Shown one piece after another: positions 36,640 through 44,787 of a stretch of 44,787 bases of DNA. The notes beneath the pieces were generated by a model. The model saw only the letters and a program-made list of their open reading frames with translations, did not search any database and was not told the origin of the DNA. Location of the stretch: assembly GCA_029973975.1 (NCBI GenBank), contig JARKQF010000235.1, positions 1 to 44,787 of the forward strand, in the 5' to 3' direction. Within the stretch, counting starts at the first letter, position 1. The number at the start of each line of letters is the position of its first letter. The position numbers and the translations under genes were made by a program. The DNA comes from Paludibacter sp. (GTDB lineage Bacteria; Bacteroidota; Bacteroidia; Bacteroidales; Paludibacteraceae).

Positions 36640-38817
36640 TTATTCAATGATAAATTTAGCTGTTTTCACAGCTCCGGTCATTGATTTAAGTTGTGCGTGA
36701 TATAACCCGGCGGGTAAGTTCTTTACATTAATACTGATTGGGTTGTTGTATCTTCCGATCAACTGACCAACCTGGTTGTAGAGATTAACCACATAATTTG
36801 CTTCTGAAGTTTTGATATTCAGTATGTCAGAAGTAACAGCAGGATAGAATGTAGCATTTGCTGTTAACGGATTTCTCACCGAAGTGTCATCTTTTACATT
36901 CAGAGACATGTAACGCACGTTACGGCTTCTTCCACGAATTGATTCACCTTTTGGATCCTGGGCGTAGTATGTAATAGTTCCCGGATTGGCTGTACTGTCG
37001 GTTGCAATAACACCAAAATACAGGTTTTCAGCCTTTGAGATCGTTCCAATCAATGCGTTGTTGTAGAAGTTGAGTTCTTCCGGAATTGCCAGTTGATAGA
37101 ATTTTTGTGTTCCTGCAGGAGATGCAATAGCTAATTGCTGGTTGTATTCCACTCCAACAGTAAACTCGGGCAATTGATTCGGAGTTATTTCCGGTAATTT
37201 ATATTTACCTAGTAAAGTAGAAGTAAATCCTACGTATGCAGAAGTGTATTTGTTGTCTACCGGAGTTTCAGGACAATATGCCGGCAGAAGGGTATACATG
37301 CTTTTGCGTTCGGGGAAATTGGTGTAAAAGTCAGTAAAACTGTCAAACATATTGTCGGGAGAAGTGTAAATCACGTTAGCCCTTGCTTTGATGTCTAAAA
37401 GCATGTATACGTGGTTTTTATCCGGACTCAATGCAATATCTTTAATTGCTTCTGTTTGCGTTCCACCAGGACGGGCAATGGATGCCAGTTTACCCTCGCG
37501 TGTCAAAACAAGATAGAGTGCGTCAACCCCACCGTTGGTGTTGTGTTGCATCCATACTCCGTCAACGGTTCTGATGCCGGAATTCGAGTTTCCACCAAAT
37601 ACAGAATGCGAGTATAAATCACCAAAACGGGCAGACATACCACCACCAACATACCAAACGCCTTCATTCGTTACACGAATGCTGTTACCGAAAGCTCCGC
37701 CACCACCGACAGTAGAACCTTGTCCGAATGAATACCACCAGCGGTAATCACCGTTGTCTTTGTTAAATGTGAAAATCCCAAGGTGATCCTGATTGGCATC
37801 ACCGGCTTTTCCAAAGCCGTTTTGCAGGGTGTCGGTGCTCTGGTTGATTGTAATGTCTTCAGAACGGTAATTGCTCAATACAGCCACATCGCCGATAGGA
37901 CTGATTTCAATTCCTGCCGCTTTGTCGCTGCGGGATCCTTTGATGTGTTTTACCCAGCTTTCATCACCTGTTGGTGAATATTTAACTAAAAACAGGTCAT
38001 TGATAGCTGTGTTGGTTGTGAGCGTAGCACCTGCCAGGGTTGTTGTTCCCGAGAAAGCGCCACTGACAAAAACATTACCTTCTGCATCTGCTTTAGAGAA
38101 TGCATTCACAAAACTGGCATCGGCCGTTTGCTGATATTTAGCCCAAACTAAAGCACCTTCTTTGGAATACTTGGCCACATACATCTGGTTCCAGTATTGA
38201 GTGCTTCCCACAAAGTTGTTCAGGTTGGCGGGGTCAAAAGACATTTCGCTGCCAAAAGTACCTGAAATGATGATGTTGTCGGAGCCGTCTACAGACACAT
38301 TGTCCACGGTAGCTTCTTCAGTTGGCAATTGCCACATGTTGAGCACGTTTCCGTTTGCGTCATAACGAATTACAAAGATTGAAAGGGCAACATAACCGGA
38401 AGGATCTGCCATGGTCATTGAATTGTTTTCATCGGCCTGGAGCGTTCCTTTGAAAGTCCCTGTAACCACCAGGTTGCCTTCATTGTCGATAACCATGTCG
38501 CTGACAGCAGCTTCACCTGAGGCAACCAATTTGCGACTCCACACAGCTACTTTTTCTGATGTCATTTTGGTAATGATAGCATCGCCCAGGTCGACACCCG
38601 ACTGACTTGGAACTGTTTGGTCGAGAATCTGAACACTGCTGCCGCCAAAACGAGCAGCTATATAGATAGCGCCGGCATTGTCGACAACCATACGCATTGG
38701 TTGAATCTGGCTTCCTGCCACATTGCTACCCCAGTAGGTGTACCATTCCATGACCTGTGCATTGGTATGCAGGGTCAACGCGAAGAATGCGATTAAAAGA
38801 AAGAAACTTTTTCTCAT
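36640..38817 (-). CDS. Secreted beta-propeller-type protein with T9SS sorting domain
   Basis: The 725-residue protein has a signal peptide (1-20, NAQ), then repeated blade-like segments of the form DNxGNxxVTGTFxG (residues about 25-470), an Ig-like domain (about 545-640) and a T9SS tail (about 650-725, YNQVGQLIGRY...PAGLYHAQL). No catalytic motif is recognised. Such SBBP-repeat proteins often bind ligands or scaffold on the surface. It precedes the phosphoesterase gene in the run, so a surface-binding role for the same substrate is possible but unproven. Confidence 0.82.
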   Translation of the reverse strand: MRKSFFLLIAFFALTLHTNAQVMEWYTYWGSNVAGSQIQPMRMVVDNAGAIYIAARFGGSSVQILDQTVPSQSGVDLGDAIITKMTSEKVAVWSRKLVASGEAAVSDMVIDNEGNLVVTGTFKGTLQADENNSMTMADPSGYVALSIFVIRYDANGNVLNMWQLPTEEATVDNVSVDGSDNIIISGTFGSEMSFDPANLNNFVGSTQYWNQMYVAKYSKEGALVWAKYQQTADASFVNAFSKADAEGNVFVSGAFSGTTTLAGATLTTNTAINDLFLVKYSPTGDESWVKHIKGSRSDKAAGIEISPIGDVAVLSNYRSEDITINQSTDTLQNGFGKAGDANQDHLGIFTFNKDNGDYRWWYSFGQGSTVGGGGAFGNSIRVTNEGVWYVGGGMSARFGDLYSHSVFGGNSNSGIRTVDGVWMQHNTNGGVDALYLVLTREGKLASIARPGGTQTEAIKDIALSPDKNHVYMLLDIKARANVIYTSPDNMFDSFTDFYTNFPERKSMYTLLPAYCPETPVDNKYTSAYVGFTSTLLGKYKLPEITPNQLPEFTVGVEYNQQLAIASPAGTQKFYQLAIPEELNFYNNALIGTISKAENLYFGVIATDSTANPGTITYYAQDPKGESIRGRSRNVRYMSLNVKDDTSVRNPLTANATFYPAVTSDILNIKTSEANYVVNLYNQVGQLIGRYNNPISINVKNLPAGLYHAQLKSMTGAVKTAKFIIE

Positions 38818-38854
38818 AACGTTCTAATTTTAAAGTTAGTAATATAGATTTATT

Positions 38855-40000
38855 TTAATTTATAATAATTTTAGTGCTGACTGTTGCTTGTCCGCTGGTG
38901 GTTTTAATGATGTAAATACCTTTATCCAGACCTTTAAAAGCAATGTCATTTGTTTTTCCCTTTGAGGTTCTTTTCAGAACGCCGATACTGTTGTATATTT
39001 CGCAAGCAAAAGGAGTTTCTCCTGAAATCCGTATTTCGTTATTGACATAGGTCATTTTCAAACCTGCATCTGTTAAGTTGTTGTTTAATCCTGATGCTAC
39101 TTCTTTTATTTTTGCTGTAATCAGTACCGGGAAATGATCTGAGGGATAAGCATCGTCAACATATTTTGTGTCGATGGTAGCATACGACAGCACTTCTGAC
39201 TTCTGATTCAGATAAATAAAATCAATTCTTTTCGATTCAGTGATGTTTGATGGCGCCAGATTCCAGTTGTTGGCTGTCCCTACAGGGCCGGTAGTCTGTC
39301 TTCTCGGTGCAATTTTTCTGCTGTCGCTTAAGCCTCCATCAAGTAGCGTGGCATAAGCAGTTGTCCCGGTTTCAGTTGAAAAATTGAAATCTCCTGTGAG
39401 GAATACCGGTAAATTAGAATCAGCCATAATCTCATTTATTTGTTTAATAACAAGTTTAGCAGATTCGTTTCGTGCTGTTGCACCGGCATGATCAAAATGG
39501 GTGTTGAAAAAATAGAATTCTTTTTCTGTTACGATATCATACATTTTTGCCCACATACAAATTCTTGCTAATTGGGCATCCCAACCGATACTATACGTAT
39601 AAGGAGTTTCAGAAAGAAAAAACCATCCGTTTTCAAGCATTTGGAAACGGCTTGTCCTGTAAATAATCGCAGCTCTTTCACCCGACGTGCCTTCGTTGTT
39701 ATTTCTACCTTTCCAGAAAATACTGTATCCGGGCAGTTGAGCCATCAGGTCGCTTTGTTGTGTTGCGGAACCAATCTCCTGCACTCCGAAAATGTCGAAA
39801 CGATTCGATTTGACGATATTTCCTACAAATGTCTTTCTCACCGACCAGTTTCTGTTACCCGTGTCACCCGTGTTAGCATAGCGAATATTGTAGGTTGCGA
39901 TGCGTAAGGTGTCGGAACCTTGTGCTAAAAGATTACTACCTGCACTCGATAGCAACAAGAGCAGTATGAATGAAAGTATGTGATGACATTTATGATTCAT
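38855..40000 (-). CDS. T9SS-exported endonuclease/exonuclease/phosphatase protein
   Basis: The 381-residue protein has a signal peptide (about 1-27, ending LLAQ), the EEP catalytic domain (about 30-300) with N38 (ATYNIRY), FGVQEIG, FFNTHFDHAG, LTGDFN, RIDFIY and YPSDHFP, and a T9SS sorting tail (about 310-381, EIYNSIGVLKRTSKG...KGIYIIKT). It is the surface-directed version of three EEP proteins in this run. It lies 37 nt before the beta-propeller gene. The substrate may be a phosphodiester glycan, lipid headgroup or nucleic acid. Confidence 0.9.
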   Translation of the reverse strand: MNHKCHHILSFILLLLLSSAGSNLLAQGSDTLRIATYNIRYANTGDTGNRNWSVRKTFVGNIVKSNRFDIFGVQEIGSATQQSDLMAQLPGYSIFWKGRNNNEGTSGERAAIIYRTSRFQMLENGWFFLSETPYTYSIGWDAQLARICMWAKMYDIVTEKEFYFFNTHFDHAGATARNESAKLVIKQINEIMADSNLPVFLTGDFNFSTETGTTAYATLLDGGLSDSRKIAPRRQTTGPVGTANNWNLAPSNITESKRIDFIYLNQKSEVLSYATIDTKYVDDAYPSDHFPVLITAKIKEVASGLNNNLTDAGLKMTYVNNEIRISGETPFACEIYNSIGVLKRTSKGKTNDIAFKGLDKGIYIIKTTSGQATVSTKIIIN

Positions 40001-40023
40001 TTTCTTTGTTTTTGATTCAGGCT

Positions 40024-40047
40024 CTTTTCAGCATAATTGCTGAAAAG
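40024..40047 (-). other. Intergenic stem-loop between two T9SS protein genes
   Basis: A 10-bp stem (40024-40033 with 40038-40047), loop TAAT, is flanked by an outer GATTC/GAATC pairing (40014-40018, 40053-40057). No T-run follows on the minus strand, so it looks more like an mRNA stabiliser or processing site than a terminator. Confidence 0.5.
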
Positions 40048-40088
40048 TTCCCGAATCTTTAATACAACCTTTCTACCTGTTAACTAAA

Positions 40089-41723
40089 CTATCTCTTTAA
40101 TACCTTTTGAATGGTATCCACCTTGTTTTCTGATTGTATTCTGATGATGTACATCCCTGCAGCGAAATTGCCGAAAGGAATTATATTTGCATTTTTATAT
40201 TCAGCAATCAGACTTCCCATTTGATTGTAGACTTTTACTGAAAAGTCTTTTGTAACTGATTGTATGTTTAACACGTCATTAACCTGTGTCGGATAAACCT
40301 TAGTCTGATTGTGATGGTTATTATCAACAGAGGTAGCCGGCGATGATTCATAGCCTGTCCATTCGATATTGTCGATAACTATACGTAGTTTATTACTTGT
40401 TCCTTCATAAGCTGATTTGTTCTCAATTTTTACCACAAATTTGCCGTCGTACTTCAATCCGTCTACAGAAAATGTTTTAGGGGTTGAAAATGCAGCACCT
40501 TCACCGGCATCTGTAATTGCTCCAACGACATCACCGTTTACTGAAACCTCTACATTGTAATTATATCCAATTTCAGTACCTCCCTGATTCCATTGGAAAC
40601 TTAAACCCGAGATTCCTCCTTCAATTGAATCACTTTTAACATAACCATAATCATAATCAGTTTCTGTAGTTAATCTTGCACGGAGATACATGGCATTGTT
40701 TCCAAAAAGCTGTGTGTTCCCACCCCCCAACCAGTAAGTCCAGTTGATATTATTATCCATTAAATCGGTAACGGGAGTCTGACTGCAGGAGGTCGCTGCC
40801 GGGTTTACGATACAAACGTTGGAAATATTGGTGAATGTTTCTATCTTCCAGTTGTCTGGTTTAACCGATAACTCGTAACTTGCAAATGCTTCATTAAAAT
40901 TTTCGGATTCAGCTACTGTAGCCGTAATTGTTGTAGTACCCAGGCCAACGATGTCAACTTCTCCTGTATTTGGGTTTATCGTCGCACAAGATGTATTCGA
41001 GCTGGTATAAGTAACCACACCGTCAGAATTGTTGGTTAAACTATTTGTAAAGTTGTCCGCAGAAAGTAGTTTGGTGATTTGCTTTACCACATAGGTAAAA
41101 GACGGATCTTGCTTCTCTCCGGGCGCAACGTAGCTTGTCCATGATAAATCATCGAGAACAAAACGGAATTTATTAGAAGTACCTGAGTATTGAGAACGAT
41201 TTTCAATTTTTATTACAAATTTTCCTGCAATATCAAGTCCTCCCACATTGTATTTATAGGCATTACCTTCTGATATCTCTGTCGCTGTTTTTTGGGTCCC
41301 GGCAGCCTGATTGATGGCTCCGACTTCTACGTCATTGATAAGAATGCGAATATCCCAATTGCCACTTTCAGCACCATTACTGTTCCAGTCAAACCACAGA
41401 CTGTCGATTCCCCCTGTAATTGAGTCGCTAACGAGGTAACCATAACCAATTGCATTCTCGCTTGGCTGTTTCATAGCCCTGATTACAGCAGCAGTACCAC
41501 TGAAGTTTCCAAGACCTGTGCGAACAGTTCCTAATAATGTAGTCCATTTCAAACCTGTAGCATCGGATGGCGCTAAAGACTGTGTCGGTGTGGTTACGTA
41601 GGTGCTTGAGCCACTAAGACTAACATTGTGAGCACCCTCAAATGTTTCGACTTTAATTTCAGCAAAAGCCGAAAAAACAATGAGTAAAGACACAAATAAT
41701 AATGTAATTTTTTTCATATTCAT
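40089..41723 (-). CDS. Secreted T9SS protein with duplicated beta-sandwich domain
   Basis: The 544-residue protein has a signal peptide (1-21, ending AFAE; the start may also be M3). Two similar units, about residues 24-198 and 293-458, share DSIxGGI, xNGAExG/GTEIG, GKFVIKIENxSxYxGTSNK and DxxxWTxY, so a domain was duplicated. A Big-2-like Ig domain (about 205-290) separates them. A T9SS tail (473-544) follows. No enzyme motif was recognised. It follows susD, and in such loci proteins at this place often bind the substrate. Confidence 0.82.
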   Translation of the reverse strand: MNMKKITLLFVSLLIVFSAFAEIKVETFEGAHNVSLSGSSTYVTTPTQSLAPSDATGLKWTTLLGTVRTGLGNFSGTAAVIRAMKQPSENAIGYGYLVSDSITGGIDSLWFDWNSNGAESGNWDIRILINDVEVGAINQAAGTQKTATEISEGNAYKYNVGGLDIAGKFVIKIENRSQYSGTSNKFRFVLDDLSWTSYVAPGEKQDPSFTYVVKQITKLLSADNFTNSLTNNSDGVVTYTSSNTSCATINPNTGEVDIVGLGTTTITATVAESENFNEAFASYELSVKPDNWKIETFTNISNVCIVNPAATSCSQTPVTDLMDNNINWTYWLGGGNTQLFGNNAMYLRARLTTETDYDYGYVKSDSIEGGISGLSFQWNQGGTEIGYNYNVEVSVNGDVVGAITDAGEGAAFSTPKTFSVDGLKYDGKFVVKIENKSAYEGTSNKLRIVIDNIEWTGYESSPATSVDNNHHNQTKVYPTQVNDVLNIQSVTKDFSVKVYNQMGSLIAEYKNANIIPFGNFAAGMYIIRIQSENKVDTIQKVLKR

Positions 41724-41757
41724 CTAAATTTTTAATTGCTTATTTATTCCCCTTAGA

Positions 41758-41785
41758 TCCTGTCTTCCTAAGACAGAAGACAGGA
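41758..41785 (-). other. Stem-loop downstream of susD
   Basis: A perfect 10-bp stem (41758-41767 with 41776-41785) with an 8-nt loop lies 16 nt after the susD stop codon. It has no T-run on the minus strand. It may protect the susCD mRNA 3' end and help keep SusCD above the distal genes. Confidence 0.55.
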
Positions 41786-41801
41786 CATCGGGTGTTGTTT
41801 A

Positions 41802-43289
41802 TTAATAATCATCATTCTGATACAGGTTCTTATTCAGGAACACTTCGTCATAAGGCAGCGGTAATAAAATTTCATACGCTTTAAAACCGGTGTATTTGTT
41901 CCCAACATTAGGCTCCACTACACTTTGCATGAATGTTACAAAGTCGTTGTCATTCGGATACATTCTTCTCAGATCGAACCAACGATGATTTTCGAACGAT
42001 AATTCAACTCTTCTTTCGTGGAAGATGGCATCTCTGAGTGTAGGATATTTGGTGTGATAGGCGGCGTTTGAGTTGTCATATTTAGGCAAACTGGCACGCA
42101 CACGTACTTTGTCCAGATAATTTTTCGCTTCTACTGTCATGCCTTTTCTTTCGTAAGCCTCAGCCAGCATCAGAAATACATCGGCAAAACGGATTTCAAT
42201 CCAGTTATTACCATGGTAACCGGTTGGATTTGATAAGTCAACGTATTTTTTTGTGTAATAATGGTTGTTTGGCGCTTTCAGGATAGCTGTAGAAGTACGG
42301 CGGTCCCCGGTTTCATATTCCATAAACAGGTTTTCCTGACCGGCATTGAATCCGCGTCCGTCGATTTGCGAAGTCAAACCTTTCAATCCCAATGGCTGGA
42401 AGTACTGTGCAAATGGCGATGATTCGCTGGAGGTGCTCAGGTACATGCACTGGAAAATGATTTCCTCATTTCCTTCGTTAGATGTTCCGAAAACACGGGG
42501 ATAAGTTGCTCCGGAAGGGAAGTCGTTATATCCTTTCAGCGTAATGGCTTTCTGCAGATAGGTAATAGCATTGGTGTAGTATTCATCATTACCCTGTGTG
42601 GCAGCCATGTGAAGGTAAACCCTTCCAAGCAGAGCTGCACCTGCCGTACTGGTTGCCCGGCCGAAGTTTGCGTTGTTAGCGTCATAGAATGCGGGTACCA
42701 CAGTTGAATTCGCCAATGTCTCCAGGTCGCTGATGATGAGAGTATAGGCATCGGATAATGGCTGACGGGTCATGGCGTTTGCCTCAGAGATAGTTTCAAT
42801 TACCCTGTCGACAACGGGTACCGGTCCGTATAAGCGTACCAGGTAAAAGTGAGACAATGCCCGTAAAAATTTAGCCTCAGCTATCATTCTTTCACGGCTC
42901 TCATCGCTCATTTTTACCTTGTCGATGTATTTAAGTACCAGGTTGGTTTTGTAAATGGTATTGTACAGTCCGTTCCAGATATTGGCCACGATGGTGTTGT
43001 TCGAGGTTACCTGATGGGAGACAAAGGTGTAATACAATCCACTTGAAGTTCCTGAATCAAAAGTAGTAGCGTTATCCGATTTCATTTCGGTAACAAAGAA
43101 CATCCAGTTATAGAAAGACCGTGTAGCCTGATAAGCTGCCAACAAGGCATCATCCATGTCCTGTTCGCTTTGATAAAACTTATGCACATCGAATGCATTC
43201 GGATCTTTCAAGTCCAGAAAATCAGAATCACAACTGTTTAATAAACCAGGGATCAGGATGATTAATAGATATTTAAAATATTTTTTCAT
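41802..43289 (-). CDS. SusD/RagB family outer-membrane lipoprotein
   Basis: The 495-residue protein begins with a lipoprotein signal (LNSC, acylated C20) and has the SusD pattern: DPNAFDVHKFYQSEQDMDDALLAAY near the start, TPR-like helices with RALSHFYLVRLYGPVPVV, and the C-terminal ADVFLMLAEAYER...YLDKVR and HERRVELSFENHRWFDLRR. SusD lids bind the ligand and close over the SusC barrel. It lies 17 nt after the susC gene. It is a canonical pair; the ligand cannot be read from sequence alone. Confidence 0.95.
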   Translation of the reverse strand: MKKYFKYLLIILIPGLLNSCDSDFLDLKDPNAFDVHKFYQSEQDMDDALLAAYQATRSFYNWMFFVTEMKSDNATTFDSGTSSGLYYTFVSHQVTSNNTIVANIWNGLYNTIYKTNLVLKYIDKVKMSDESRERMIAEAKFLRALSHFYLVRLYGPVPVVDRVIETISEANAMTRQPLSDAYTLIISDLETLANSTVVPAFYDANNANFGRATSTAGAALLGRVYLHMAATQGNDEYYTNAITYLQKAITLKGYNDFPSGATYPRVFGTSNEGNEEIIFQCMYLSTSSESSPFAQYFQPLGLKGLTSQIDGRGFNAGQENLFMEYETGDRRTSTAILKAPNNHYYTKKYVDLSNPTGYHGNNWIEIRFADVFLMLAEAYERKGMTVEAKNYLDKVRVRASLPKYDNSNAAYHTKYPTLRDAIFHERRVELSFENHRWFDLRRMYPNDNDFVTFMQSVVEPNVGNKYTGFKAYEILLPLPYDEVFLNKNLYQNDDY

Positions 43290-43306
43290 GATGTAACTTT
43301 TAGTTG

Positions 43307-44787
43307 TTAGAAGGATAATTTTACACCTAAACTGTAAGTACGTGCCAGCGGATAAGTCCCAAAATCGATACCCGGAGCCAAGTTTCCAGAGTTGTAATCA
43401 ACATCGGGGTTATAACCCAGGTAGTCAGTAAGCATCAAAGCATTGTCGACTGATCCGTACACATATATATTGCTGATGGTAAGTTTGTTGAGCAATTGAT
43501 TTTTAGACAGATTGTATCCCAGTGTGATGTTTGTACAGCGCAGGAATGAAGCGTCTTCAACAAAATAGGTTGAGAACTTGGTGTTCAGGTTTTTTGCCGA
43601 ACGATTGGCACGATATACCATTCCGTTTCCGGGGTTTGATTCGTCGCGATAACGGTCAACACCCCATTTCATGGTATTTACGCCGCCTTCCTGATTTGCT
43701 ATATAGTAACGTGAGAAGTTGATGACTTCAGCTCCGTACTGTCCGTCGAAAGTTGTTGAAAGAGTTAGTCCTTTCCAACTAAAACTGGTGTTGAATCCGA
43801 ATGTGAAATCAGGATAATTGCTCCCGATAATTTCTCTGTCGTCTTCAGTGATTTTGCCATTACCATCTACATCTTTCCATTTTACATCACCCATGTACAC
43901 GTTGTCATAATCAGCGACAGGAGGTCCTGCCAGCACATAATCCGGTGTGTTCTGGTTGGCTTTGTCGATCAGGATATTGGCGTAGTCTTCGGCATTGATG
44001 ATACCCTGGCTAACCATACCGTAATAGGAACCAATAGGTAACCCGTTGCGAGTCACGTGCGTGATCTGGCCACGTTGTGCTTTGGTGATGATTTCATCGC
44101 TGAGTCCCATCACCTTGTTGCGGTTAACAGAGATGTTAAATCCGGCATTCCATTTTACATTCTGTGTTGCAATGATGCCCCCGTCAATTTGTAAGTCAAA
44201 TCCTTCGTTGTATACCTTACCTTCGGCAAGATTAGTCCAGGAACCGGTGTAACCTGTTACAGCTGAAACCGTTGTGTTGTACAACAAATCGTTGGTAACA
44301 CTATGATAATAGTTTGCAATCAGGTTCAAACGCCCGTTCAGGAAAGTGAAGTCGGCCCCGATGTTTGTCTGATTTGTTTTTTCCCAGCCGATTTTCTGAT
44401 CCACGAAGGCGGCGGGATAATAGGTAAACACAGTTCCTTGTCCCAGGTTGTAAGTTCCCTGAGCCATATTGGGAATGTGGCGGTAATTGCTGATGTTATA
44501 GTTACCGCTGATCCCCCAACTGGCTCTTAGTCGCATGGTCATGATATCGGTTAACGGAGCAAAGAATTCTTCATTGGAAACATTCCAGCCGGCAGAAACA
44601 GAAGGGAAATATCCCCATCGTTTTGCAGGTCCGAAACGAGAACTGCCATCACTACGCAGGGTTGCGTTGATTACGTATCGGCTGTCGTAGTTATAGATCA
44701 TACGACCGAAGAATGACATAATTGACCATGCCGAACGGGAAGTTACGGCAGAGGTGCCGTTTTCATCCGTAGCGGTTGGACCGGCAG
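43307..44787 (-). CDS. SusC/RagA family TonB-linked outer-membrane transporter, C-terminal part (cut by window edge)
   Basis: The frame is open to the window edge, leaving about 492 residues of the C-terminal beta-barrel. Typical segments include DSRYVINATLRSDGSSRFGP, WGYFPSVSAGWNVS, DVKWKDVDGNGKITEDDREIIGSNYPDFTFGFN and the terminal strand ending LARTYSLGVKLSF. The plug domain and start lie outside the window. It imports the captured substrate across the outer membrane with TonB energy. It is the first visible gene of the 13-gene minus-strand run. Confidence 0.95.
   Translation of the reverse strand, partial: AGPTATDENGTSAVTSRSAWSIMSFFGRMIYNYDSRYVINATLRSDGSSRFGPAKRWGYFPSVSAGWNVSNEEFFAPLTDIMTMRLRASWGISGNYNISNYRHIPNMAQGTYNLGQGTVFTYYPAAFVDQKIGWEKTNQTNIGADFTFLNGRLNLIANYYHSVTNDLLYNTTVSAVTGYTGSWTNLAEGKVYNEGFDLQIDGGIIATQNVKWNAGFNISVNRNKVMGLSDEIITKAQRGQITHVTRNGLPIGSYYGMVSQGIINAEDYANILIDKANQNTPDYVLAGPPVADYDNVYMGDVKWKDVDGNGKITEDDREIIGSNYPDFTFGFNTSFSWKGLTLSTTFDGQYGAEVINFSRYYIANQEGGVNTMKWGVDRYRDESNPGNGMVYRANRSAKNLNTKFSTYFVEDASFLRCTNITLGYNLSKNQLLNKLTISNIYVYGSVDNALMLTDYLGYNPDVDYNSGNLAPGIDFGTYPLARTYSLGVKLSF

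Overview
The window looks like a chromosomal segment of a Bacteroidales bacterium. The signs are a SusC/SusD pair, several secreted proteins with C-terminal type IX secretion (T9SS) sorting domains, promoters of the TTTG-N19-TAnnTTTG type, and start regions that mostly lack a Shine-Dalgarno sequence. T9SS cargo argues against Bacteroides in the strict sense and for a T9SS-positive family such as Paludibacteraceae or Dysgonomonadaceae. The exact genus cannot be read from the sequence.

Region 1 (1-15.8 kb, mostly + strand) is the information-processing core. After the 5' part of a chromate-transporter gene (- strand) come rpsU, a Xer-type recombinase gene, hpf, four tRNAs (Thr-TGT, Tyr-GTA, Gly-TCC, Thr-GGT), tuf, tRNA-Trp, secE, nusG, rplK, rplA, rplJ, rplL, rpoB and rpoC, closed by a strong intrinsic terminator. 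The tRNA-tuf-secE-nusG-rpl-rpoBC order is the ancient bacterial arrangement. Details of interest are a promoter nested in a terminator, a scrambled tRNA-Gly fragment, a hairpin at the rplL-rpoB junction and perfect Shine-Dalgarno sites on hpf and nusG only.

Region 2 (15.8-27.2 kb) holds ordinary chromosomal genes: an SRPBCC/AHSA1 protein, a mannose-1-phosphate guanylyltransferase, a small membrane protein, mutL (with a degenerate endonuclease motif), an RprX/RprY-type two-component system, an LplT-like MFS carrier, a dicarboxylate/amino-acid symporter, a secreted endonuclease I and an adenosine/adenine deaminase.

Region 3 (27.2 kb to the end, all - strand) is a run of 13 genes. Reading with transcription it is susC (cut by the window edge), susD, a duplicated-domain T9SS protein, a T9SS endonuclease/exonuclease/phosphatase (EEP) enzyme, a T9SS beta-propeller protein, a T9SS calcineurin-like phosphoesterase, an organophosphate-type MFS antiporter, a second EEP enzyme, nanE, a phosphohexomutase, a third EEP lipoprotein, an SGNH hydrolase and a glycerophosphodiester phosphodiesterase. 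Gaps are 9-88 bp or overlaps. The set suggests a utilization locus for a phosphodiester-containing substrate: outer-membrane capture by SusCD, surface and periplasmic phosphoesterases, uptake of a phosphorylated product, then cytoplasmic conversion of ManNAc-6-phosphate and sugar phosphates. A teichoic-acid-like or glycerophosphate-decorated glycan is one candidate, but the substrate is inferred, not seen. Three intergenic hairpins, one of them terminator-like, and one internal promoter may tune expression along the run.

Several dispersed palindromic repeats of kinds common in Bacteroidetes genomes sit in intergenic gaps (521-658, about 4229-4320, 23544-23608). I saw no CRISPR array, prophage, insertion sequence or rRNA gene.
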